From NCBI GenBank assembly GCA_035652495.1, contig DASRDS010000242.1, positions 1 through 8,771 on the forward strand: a stretch of 8,771 nt of DNA, in the 5' to 3' direction. This document shows positions 1-5,793 of the stretch, one piece after another (the first letter of the stretch is position 1; the number at the start of each line of letters is the position of its first letter). The notes beneath the pieces were generated by a model, which saw only the letters and a program-made list of their open reading frames with translations, had not been told where the DNA came from and searched no databases. Source of the DNA: DASRDS01 sp035652495. Lineage in GTDB: Bacteria > Gemmatimonadota > Gemmatimonadetes > Gemmatimonadales > Gemmatimonadaceae. A program made the position numbers and the translations under genes.

Positions 1-129
1 GTGGGGCAGCACGGTCTTCCCGTCGAGGGTCGATGTGACCTTGAACGGCTTGGGGGCTGCGCCTGCCTGAGCAAGCACGACGAGTGCCGCCACTCCGACG
101 AGTCCTGCGATCAAGCTGCGTGCGGACAT
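1..129 (-). CDS. Small secreted protein, N-terminal fragment (left copy)
   Basis: This is the first 43 codons of a gene running off the left edge; its 3' end is missing. Translation begins MSARSLIAGLVGVAALVVLA, a classic Sec signal peptide with a short basic n-region (Arg4), a hydrophobic core at about residues 5-20 and a likely signal-peptidase cut near the Ala-Gly-Ala-Ala stretch at 22-25. The start of the mature part (PKPFKVTSTLDGKTVLPH) suggests a beta-strand, Ig-like extracellular domain, but too little is present to name a family. The start is fixed by AAGGAG on the minus strand (141-136), six bases from the ATG. It is divergent from the BTAD-receptor gene with 87 bases between start codons. 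It is identical to the right-end copy over all visible codons. Confidence 0.75.
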   Translation of the reverse strand, partial: MSARSLIAGLVGVAALVVLAQAGAAPKPFKVTSTLDGKTVLPH

Positions 130-135
130 CTGGGG

Positions 136-141
136 CTCCTT
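136..141 (-). promoter_or_regulatory. Ribosome binding site, left secreted-protein gene
   Basis: AAGGAG read on the minus strand, six bases before the ATG at 129. It is a near-ideal Shine-Dalgarno sequence and forms the innermost part of the 141-bp repeat. Confidence 0.8.
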
Positions 142-177
142 CCTGTTGCGCGAAGCCTTCGACGCTCGCTTGTCCGC

Positions 178-206
178 CTTGCAAACTGCTGGTAAGGCGC
201 TTGCAA
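178..206 (+). promoter_or_regulatory. Three 11-bp-phased heptamers, candidate SARP-type operator
   Basis: CTTGCAA at 178-184 and again at 200-206 are exact copies 22 bp apart. A degenerate copy, CTGGTAA (five of seven matching), sits exactly halfway at 189-195, giving an 11-bp period. SARP/AfsR family regulators are known to bind tandem heptamers spaced by about one helical turn, and the gene starting 11 bases downstream encodes such a DNA-binding domain. The site also lies between two divergent genes, so it could act on either. A weak promoter for the rightward gene may overlap it (TTGTCC at 170-175, TAAGGC at 193-198, 17-base spacer), which would fit autorepression. The spacing is seen; the binding role is inferred. 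Confidence 0.4.
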
Positions 207-216
207 CGATGATTTC

Positions 217-3200
217 ATGACCTCGATGAAGTTCGCCGTGCTGGGGCCGGTCGAGGTGGAACGTGACGACGAGCCGCTTCCGCTCGGTGGCCCGAAGCAG
301 CGTTCCCTCCTCGCGATTCTGCTTCTGAACGCGAACAAGGTTGTTTCGCGGGACAGGCTGATCGATGGTCTGTGGGGTGAGCGTCCACCGCCGGGCGCGC
401 GCACCACGATCGAGAGCTACATCTCGCGGCTTCGACGTCTGCTCGGAGCAGACCGGATCGCGCAGCGCTCGGGCGGTTACGTCCTTCGCGTCGAGCCTGG
501 CGAGTTCGACCTCGAGCGATTCGAGACGCTCGCCCGCTCCGGCGAGTACGCAGCCGCCCTCGCAAACTGGCGCGGGCCGGCGCTTGCCGACCTGCTCTTC
601 GAGCCGTTCGCAGCCGGGGAGGCAGAGCGGCTCGAGGAGCTGCGGCTCGCAGTGGTCGAGAACTGGGTGGACGCGAAGCTCGCTGAAGGCGTCGGGAACG
701 AAGTCGTGGCAGAGCTGCAGGAGTTCGTGCGCCGCTTCCCTGCACGCGAACAGCTCGTTGCGCAATTGATGCAGGCGCTCTACCAGGCAGGGCGCCAGGC
801 GGACGCGCTCGCCGCCTATCGAGCAGCGCGAACGTATCTCTCTGAAGAGCTTGGCCTGGAGCCGGGCCCGAGGCTCAAGGAGCTCGAACGCCGCGTCCTC
901 GCCCAGGACCCCGAACTGCGTGCGACGGCGCCGCGACTTGTGCGACCCGGGAGTGTTCTTCGCCGTCCCCGCCGCTCTCTTTTGCTCGTGGGGGTAGTCG
1001 TGGTCGCGGGCGCGGCGCTGGCCGGTGGCCTTGCGGCCCGCAACCGGAGCGGCACGGGCCTTCCCTCCGACGAGTCGGACCGCCTCGTCTCGATCTCTCC
1101 GACCTCCGGCCGGGTCGCAGCTGGAGTGGAACTGCCCGCCTCACCCGCGGCCCTGACCGCGGCCGGGGCGCTGTGGCTCGCCGACCCGGACAACGGGAGG
1201 GTCGATCGGATCGATGCGAAGACCGGCGCGATCGTTGCTCCGATCCCGGTCGGCGGTCAGCCGGCGAGCATCGTCTCTGGAGGCGGAGCGATCTGGGTAG
1301 CCGGCGCGGTCAGCCGGTCCGTCAGCCGTATCGATCCCGCGACGGACACCGTGACACAGAAGATTCGTCTTGCCGGTGGCAAGACGTCAGCGCTCGCCTT
1401 CGGCCGCGGCGCGCTCTGGGTCGCCGACCAAGTCGACCATGCGCTGATCGAGATCGATCCCTCCACCGGATCGCCGGAACAGACGTTCACCGTGGACGTG
1501 CAGCCGACCGGCCTCGCGGTCGGCGAGCAGGCGATCTGGGTCGCAGACTCCGAAGCCGATGTCGTCGCGGAGGTCGATGCGACCACGGGACAGACTCTCG
1601 AGACGATTCCTGTCGGCAACGGCCCGTCGGCGCTGGCGCTCGGTGGAGGCATCCTCTGGGTTGCGAACAGCCTTGATGCGACCGTCACCGCGATCGACAC
1701 CGAGGACGCCAAGGTCGTTGCGACGATTCCAGTGGGAAGCGGCCCGACGTCGCTCGCCTACGTCCGCGCGGCGGTCTGGGTCGCAAACCAATATTCGGGA
1801 ACCGTTTCGCGGATCGACCGCAGAGCCATGCGGGTGACCAAGAACGTTCACCTCGGCGGCGAGCCGACGACGCTTGCAGCCGCGCACAACACGCTGTGGG
1901 TGGGTGAGGCCCCCGATGCCGCGGAGCATCGCGGTGGGACGCTTCGTCTCGTCTCTTCCCGGCGCTTCTCGGTCGACCCCGCGATTCAGTTTGACAGCTC
2001 ATTCGAGTTCTCGCGGCTCGCCTACGACTCGCTTGTCACCTACGAGGCTGCCCCAGGCGCCGACGGGCTCCGGCTCGTTCCCGACCTCGCAGTCGCTATC
2101 CCATCCCCGACGGCCGGCGGAACCGTGTACACCTTTCGGCTGCGCACAGGCATCCGTTACTCGGACGGACGCCTTGTTCGCGCCTCCGACTTCCGGCGTG
2201 CGATCGAGCGGCAGTTCCTCGTGCCCGGTGCGCCGGTTCGAGACTACTTCCGCGGCATCGTCGGCGCCGTCCACTGCACGCAGAAACGGTGCGACCTGTC
2301 CGCCGGTGTCCGCGCCGACGATGCAGCCGGAACCGTCACGTTTCGCCTCACCGCGCCCGACCCGGACTTCCTCGCAAAACTCACCGTCGAGGGCTTCTCT
2401 GCGCCCATTCCGCCGGGCATCCCAAACCACGACGTCGGCAACCACCCTGTCCCAGCGACGGGGCCGTACATGGTCGCATCGGTCACGCGGCAGGTGATTC
2501 GGCTCGTGCGCAACCCGTACTTCCGCGAGTGGTCGCACGTTGCCCAACCCGCCGGGAACCCAGACGTCATCGTCTGGCGCTTCGTCGACTCGGATCCGGC
2601 GGCCACGCGATCAGTCGAGCAAGGCAGCGCGGACTGGACGCTGTCGGTAGCTCCGAGCCAACTGCCTCGGCTGCGTGTTCAAGTCCCCGGCCAACTGCAT
2701 GAAAACCCCGGATCGGTGGTCGAGTTCGTCCCACTGAATACTCACGAATCGCCTTTCGACGACGAGCGCGTCCGTCAAGCCTTCAACTTTGCAATCGATC
2801 GAAAGCTGATCGCACGCCTGTACGGCGGCGAACCATTCGCCACGCCCACCTGCCAGCCCCTCTCTCCAGGCCTCCCAGGATTCCGTCGCTACTGCCCCTA
2901 CACCGCCGACCCGCGCCGAAACGGCGTCTGGAGCGCACCCGACCTTGCAAAAGCCCGCCGGCTCGTCGCAGCGTCCGGGACGAGAGGCGATCGCATCACC
3001 GTCTGGGCATCGCCCGACGAGGGGATCGTGCCGGTCTCCGTCTCGGCCTACCTCGTACGAGTTCTTCGTTCCCTCGGCTACCGAACACGCCTCCACCTCG
3101 TCCCCTATCAATCGATCACACCAGCCATCCGTCGGCGCATCCAACTTTCCGTTGACGGCGACTGGCTCCCGGACTACCCGACTCCGACCTCATACCTCCC

Positions 3201-3474
3201 CGGCTTCTTCAGCTGCGATGGAGCGCTCAGTAACGGCTACGTCTGCGACCCGAAGCTCGATCGCGCGATGAGCGAGGCGAGCCTCCTCGAAATACGCGAC
3301 CCGCGCCAAGCGTCAGTGTCCTGGACGCACATCGACCACCTGCTCACAGACCGCGCCTACTGGCTGCCGACTGTCAACATCGGCATCAGCGAGCTCGTGA
3401 CAAAACGCGTCCGCAACTATGAGTTCCAGCCCGCCTACGGCGGCTTCATCGCAGACCAAGCCTGGTTGAAGTAA
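217..3474 (+). CDS. Membrane-anchored BTAD regulator fused to beta-propeller and family 5 solute-binding domain
   Basis: Protein of 1085 residues, probably a one-component transmembrane receptor and transcription factor. Domains in order: OmpR/SARP-type winged helix, about 5-93 (GGPKQRSLLAILLL near 24-37, wing and recognition region 63-76); bacterial transcriptional activation domain (BTAD), about 97-234; basic Arg-rich stop (RRPRR, 249-253), then one transmembrane helix 255-274; seven-bladed YVTN-like propeller, about 310-567, with a [LIV]WV/LA/G motif every 40 residues; family 5 extracellular solute-binding domain (SBP_bac_5, oligopeptide-binding type), 573-1085, with the family-typical segment VRQAFNFAIDR at 852-862. 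Positive charges before the helix predict the N-terminus inside and the propeller/binding part outside. All six cysteines lie in the outside binding domain. There is no ABC permease or ATPase gene nearby, which favours sensing over transport. The start is uncertain: ATG 217 and ATG 226 both lack a good Shine-Dalgarno, and 226 would begin right at MKFAVLGPVEV. The domain calls are solid; the sensing role is inferred. Confidence 0.9.
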   Translation: MTSMKFAVLGPVEVERDDEPLPLGGPKQRSLLAILLLNANKVVSRDRLIDGLWGERPPPGARTTIESYISRLRRLLGADRIAQRSGGYVLRVEPGEFDLERFETLARSGEYAAALANWRGPALADLLFEPFAAGEAERLEELRLAVVENWVDAKLAEGVGNEVVAELQEFVRRFPAREQLVAQLMQALYQAGRQADALAAYRAARTYLSEELGLEPGPRLKELERRVLAQDPELRATAPRLVRPGSVLRRPRRSLLLVGVVVVAGAALAGGLAARNRSGTGLPSDESDRLVSISPTSGRVAAGVELPASPAALTAAGALWLADPDNGRVDRIDAKTGAIVAPIPVGGQPASIVSGGGAIWVAGAVSRSVSRIDPATDTVTQKIRLAGGKTSALAFGRGALWVADQVDHALIEIDPSTGSPEQTFTVDVQPTGLAVGEQAIWVADSEADVVAEVDATTGQTLETIPVGNGPSALALGGGILWVANSLDATVTAIDTEDAKVVATIPVGSGPTSLAYVRAAVWVANQYSGTVSRIDRRAMRVTKNVHLGGEPTTLAAAHNTLWVGEAPDAAEHRGGTLRLVSSRRFSVDPAIQFDSSFEFSRLAYDSLVTYEAAPGADGLRLVPDLAVAIPSPTAGGTVYTFRLRTGIRYSDGRLVRASDFRRAIERQFLVPGAPVRDYFRGIVGAVHCTQKRCDLSAGVRADDAAGTVTFRLTAPDPDFLAKLTVEGFSAPIPPGIPNHDVGNHPVPATGPYMVASVTRQVIRLVRNPYFREWSHVAQPAGNPDVIVWRFVDSDPAATRSVEQGSADWTLSVAPSQLPRLRVQVPGQLHENPGSVVEFVPLNTHESPFDDERVRQAFNFAIDRKLIARLYGGEPFATPTCQPLSPGLPGFRRYCPYTADPRRNGVWSAPDLAKARRLVAASGTRGDRITVWASPDEGIVPVSVSAYLVRVLRSLGYRTRLHLVPYQSITPAIRRRIQLSVDGDWLPDYPTPTSYLPGFFSCDGALSNGYVCDPKLDRAMSEASLLEIRDPRQASVSWTHIDHLLTDRAYWLPTVNIGISELVTKRVRNYEFQPAYGGFIADQAWLK
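1165..1914 (+). repeat. Seven 120-base repeats coding propeller blades
   Basis: The codons for the recurring hydrophobic-Trp motif fall at 1171, 1291, 1414, 1534, 1654, 1774 and 1894. Spacings are 120, 123, 120, 120, 120 and 120 bases. Each unit encodes one beta-propeller blade with the pattern LWVA(D/N), then a turn and V-x-x-ID(P/A)xTG, then IPVGxGP. Blades 4 to 6 look most alike. Seven units match the usual blade number of a closed seven-bladed propeller of the YVTN/NHL-like kind. Confidence 0.8.
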
Positions 3475-3519
3475 AGCCGCGCTATCTCGTCAGGTGGTGG
3501 CGTAGTTGGATGCGCAGCT

Positions 3520-3533
3520 CCCGAGCGTTCGGG
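3520..3533. terminator. Weak hairpin between convergent genes
   Basis: CCCGA (3520-3524), loop GCGT, TCGGG (3529-3533): a five-base-pair stem in the 63-base gap between the stop codons of the receptor gene and the oxidoreductase gene. There is no T-run on either strand, so it is only a candidate shared transcription end. In DNA this GC-rich such a short stem can arise by chance. Confidence 0.25.
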
Positions 3534-3537
3534 CGGA

Positions 3538-4575
3538 TCAGGTCTGCGCGAGCAGCGCCCGCACGCGAGGGATCACTTCGGTGCCGTAGAGCTCGATCGA
3601 GTGCAGCAGGTGCTCGTGCGGCAGCGCGCCGTTCGAGTACTTGAGATCGAAGCGATCGAGACCCAGCGAACGCGCCGTCCGGGCGATCTTCGCGGCGACG
3701 GTCTCCGGCGAGCCAACGAAGACGGCTCCGGTATCGACCTCCGCGTCGTACTGGCGGCGGGTGGTCGGCGGCCACCCGCGCTCGGCTCCGATCCGGTCCC
3801 GCTGCGCCTTGAAGTACGGAAAGAGGAGCTCGACAGCGTCCTCGTCGGTGTCGGCGACGAAGCCGGGGGAGTGCACGCCGACGGGAAGACGGGGCGCGCC
3901 GAGCTCGGAGAGCGAGCGCCGGTAGAGCTCTGCGTACGGCGCGAACCGGCCCGGATCTCCACCGATGATCGCGAGCATCAGTCCAAATCGGTAGCGCGCC
4001 GCGCGCAGCACCGACGCCGGCGAGCCGCCGACGCCGATCCAGACGGGGAGCGCGCCGGAGGTCGTCTTCGGGAAGACCTCCGCATGCTCGAGCGGCGCTC
4101 GCACCGATCCTTCCCACGAGAACGGCTGCTCGGTACGCGCTGCAGCGAACAGGTCGAGCTTCTCGGTAAACAGCCGCTCGTAGTCGGCGAGGTCGTAGCC
4201 GAAGAGTGGAAACGACTCCGTGAACGAGCCGCGGCCGAGCGTGATCTCCGCGCGGCCATTCGATACGGCGTCGAGCGTCGCGAAGCGCTCGTAGACGCGG
4301 ATAGGGTCATCGGAGCTCAGCACCGTGACTGCCGTCCCGAGCTTGATCGTCTGCGTGCGGGCGGCGATCGCCGCGAGCACGACCTCGGGTGCGGTGATCG
4401 CGAAGTCGTCGCGGTGGTGCTCGCCAAGCCCGATTGCGTCGACACCCACACGGTCCGCGAGCTCGGCCTGCTCGATGACGTTGCGAATCACCTCGGCGCC
4501 CGTCAGGCGCCGGCCGGTGGAATCGACCGTGACGTCGCCGAACGTGTCGAGGCCGAGCTCGAGCTGCGGTGTCAT
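3538..4575 (-). CDS. Luciferase-like (LLM class) flavin/F420-dependent oxidoreductase
   Basis: A complete 345-residue protein of the bacterial luciferase-like monooxygenase family, normal length for a single TIM-barrel enzyme of this class. It starts with the barrel strand LELGLDTFGDV (5-15). It carries GLGEHHRDDFAI (49-60), TAVTVLSSDDP (81-91) and GRGSFTESFPLFGYD (from 114), which together resemble the Atu2307-type branch of LLM oxidoreductases as I remember it. These enzymes use reduced FMN or F420 for oxygenation or hydride transfer; the cofactor and substrate cannot be told from sequence alone. The start is supported by GGAA seven bases before the ATG. It is convergent with the receptor gene and separated by 575 bases from the response regulator upstream, so it is probably transcribed alone. 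It is a cytoplasmic protein with no signal peptide. Confidence 0.9.
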   Translation of the reverse strand: MTPQLELGLDTFGDVTVDSTGRRLTGAEVIRNVIEQAELADRVGVDAIGLGEHHRDDFAITAPEVVLAAIAARTQTIKLGTAVTVLSSDDPIRVYERFATLDAVSNGRAEITLGRGSFTESFPLFGYDLADYERLFTEKLDLFAAARTEQPFSWEGSVRAPLEHAEVFPKTTSGALPVWIGVGGSPASVLRAARYRFGLMLAIIGGDPGRFAPYAELYRRSLSELGAPRLPVGVHSPGFVADTDEDAVELLFPYFKAQRDRIGAERGWPPTTRRQYDAEVDTGAVFVGSPETVAAKIARTARSLGLDRFDLKYSNGALPHEHLLHSIELYGTEVIPRVRALLAQT

Positions 4576-4935
4576 ACGCCAATTCCAGCAGCAGACGGCT
4601 CGAAGCTGCGCCCCATGGCCATACGGTCGTCGGCCGTCGATCGCGGTAGTGGCAGGGTGGCGGCTCGTGGCGGAGTGGAGGCAGTCACGTCAACGGCCAC
4701 GGCGAACCAGGACGGTCGGCGACGGCCGCCACGATCAGCGGTGGGCGTTGCTAGCGATCTGAACGGCCCTGCGCGGTCCGGCGGGCCGAAATGGTTGCGC
4801 CGGCGTCCCGCACGGGGGCGCGATCGATTGTTCAGCCGACTGCGAACATGAAGAACGCCGAGCAGATCGCGAAGGCATGTCGACAGCGCCGACCTAGCTC
4901 GAGCAGGTTCATGCGGCATAGACGGTTGTAAGCTC

Positions 4936-4972
4936 GGGGCGTTACACCGACGCCAGAGCGTCGCAACGCCCT
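4936..4972 (+). terminator. Strong two-part hairpin with T-rich 3' flank
   Basis: The outer stem is GGGCGTT (4937-4943) with AACGCCC (4965-4971), and a possible G-T pair extends it by one. The inner stem is CGACGC (4948-4953) with GCGTCG (4958-4963), closed on the four-base loop CAGA. The internal loop is ACAC on one side and C on the other. The 3' flank reads TCGTTCTTAATT, T-rich for this genome, as in an intrinsic terminator reading rightward. No convincing gene ends just before it on the plus strand, so it could instead end an unseen small RNA, serve as a leftward structure 180 bases after the response-regulator gene, or be a protein-binding site. Confidence 0.45.
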
Positions 4973-4987
4973 CGTTCTTAATTCCGT

Positions 4988-5006
4988 ATGTCAGGCAGCC
5001 TGACAT
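4988..5006. promoter_or_regulatory. Perfect 9+1+9 dyad, operator-like
   Basis: ATGTCAGGC (4988-4996), a single central A, then GCCTGACAT (4998-5006): a perfect inverted repeat of 19 bases. The size and odd-numbered symmetry fit the operator of a homodimeric repressor such as a GntR or TetR family member. No such regulator is encoded here, and the nearest start codon in a suitable direction (oxidoreductase, 4575) is about 410 bases away. Known symmetry, unknown binder. Confidence 0.45.
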
Positions 5007-5150
5007 CACGCCCGCACGCTTGCAGCTGCTTGCGAGCCTTGAAGCAGCTATCGACAGCCGTTCGGAGACCGACCGACGTCGCATCCGTCTACGATGACTT
5101 CGCGCTCTTGACGTCTGCCGCGCTGAACACTGCTTTCAGGGCCGTGATGT

Positions 5151-5792
5151 CTAGAGTTGTCTGCCGAGTCCGGCGTCTCTTGCCTTGACCATGGCTGCGG
5201 CGCGGTGCGCGACACGAAGCTTGTTGAGAATGGTGGAGACGTTGTTCGCGACGGTTTTGGGTGACAGGAAGAGTGCGGCGCCGATCTCGGCGTTTGTCAT
5301 GCCCGTGGCGACGCCATCCAGGATCTCACGCTCACGCTCTGTGAGTTCGGGGAATGGGGTGGCTTTCTGCGGGGGCTTGGCAAACCATGTCTGCATGCGC
5401 TTGGCGAGTGCGGCGCCGAACACGGCCTGGCCTTGTGCGGCCGACTGGATGGCGGCGACGATGTCGCTGCCATCGGAGCCTTTGAGAAGGTAGCCACCGG
5501 CGCCGGCGGCGATGGCTTCGAAGACCATGGCGTCGTCGTCGTACATCGTTAGGACGAGCACGGCTGTTGACGGCGATGCTGTCCGTACTAGGCTGATCGC
5601 GTCGATGCCGTTGAGCTCGGGCATCTGAAGGTCCATCAGGACGACATCGGGCTTGCTCTCGCCGCAGACTTGGACGGCTTCGGCGCCATTTGATGCTTCT
5701 CCGACGACCTCGATCTCGGGTTGGGATTCGATGACGACTCGCATGCCCTGGCGGACGATTGGGTGATCGTCGACGAGTACCACTGTCGTCAT
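5151..5792 (-). CDS. NarL/FixJ-family response regulator
   Basis: A complete 213-residue two-component response regulator. The receiver domain (1-120) has the acidic pocket Asp8-Asp9, phospho-acceptor Asp54 in VVLMDLQMPELNG, Thr82, Tyr101 and Lys104. After a short linker comes a LuxR-type helix-turn-helix (about 149-206) with LTEREREIL and the recognition helix around LSPKTVANNVSTIL. Phosphorylation by the partner kinase normally drives dimerisation and DNA binding. The start ATG lies one base after the kinase stop codon (TGA-C-ATG), and its AAGGA ribosome site is inside the last kinase codons, so translation is very likely coupled. All key residues are present, so it should be active. Its targets are unknown; the divergent membrane-protein genes beyond the kinase are the nearest candidates. 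Confidence 0.95.
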   Translation of the reverse strand: MTTVVLVDDHPIVRQGMRVVIESQPEIEVVGEASNGAEAVQVCGESKPDVVLMDLQMPELNGIDAISLVRTASPSTAVLVLTMYDDDAMVFEAIAAGAGGYLLKGSDGSDIVAAIQSAAQGQAVFGAALAKRMQTWFAKPPQKATPFPELTEREREILDGVATGMTNAEIGAALFLSPKTVANNVSTILNKLRVAHRAAAMVKARDAGLGRQL

Positions 5793-5793
5793 G

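Larger units (their letters stand above)
1..141. repeat. Left terminal inverted repeat, 141 bp
   Basis: Bases 1-141 are the exact reverse complement of 8631-8771. I compared them base by base: 141 matches, then a mismatch (position 142 is C, while the complement of 8630 is T). The repeat covers a strong ribosome binding site and the first 43 codons of a secreted-protein gene reading off the left edge. The exact length of 141 equals the top k-mer size in MEGAHIT's default list. The outer boundary is therefore best read as an assembly break at a sequence present more than once in the genome. The inner boundary, just before the AAGGAG, is where the two upstream regions really diverge. Confidence 0.95.
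4576..5150. other. Gene-free 575-base region
   Basis: It lies between the oxidoreductase start and the response-regulator stop, both on the minus strand. Open frames exist (for example 4572-5084 minus and 4988-5188 plus), but their translations are Arg/Ser/Pro-rich without domain-like patterning and look like frame shadows of GC-rich DNA. Two structured elements stand out: a two-part hairpin at 4936-4972 and a perfect dyad at 4988-5006. A further six-pair stem (CGGCCC 4764-4769 with GGGCCG 4783-4788) is unremarkable for this base composition. The promoter of the oxidoreductase should lie here; TTGACG on the minus strand near 4693-4688 is a possible -35 but no convincing -10 follows. Confidence 0.6.

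Noticed and set aside
1165..1914. Tandem DNA repeat or CRISPR-like array
   Set aside because: The 120-base period is continuous with the reading frame and encodes propeller blades; units are diverged and there are no unique spacers.
3601..4851. 416-codon plus-strand open frame antisense to the oxidoreductase
   Set aside because: The opposite strand has clear luciferase-family motifs throughout. This frame is Arg/Glu/Asp-rich, has no domain pattern and is a typical GC-rich antisense shadow.
4848..4930. 27-codon plus-strand open frame (starts MKNAEQIAKA) ending just before the hairpin
   Set aside because: The position before a terminator-like hairpin is attractive, but there is no Shine-Dalgarno sequence and the peptide has no recognisable feature. 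Not enough to call a gene.
4572..5084. 170-codon minus-strand open frame in the gene-free region
   Set aside because: No recognisable motif, low-complexity Arg/Ser/Pro content and no ribosome site. It also overlaps the oxidoreductase start and spans the hairpin and dyad.
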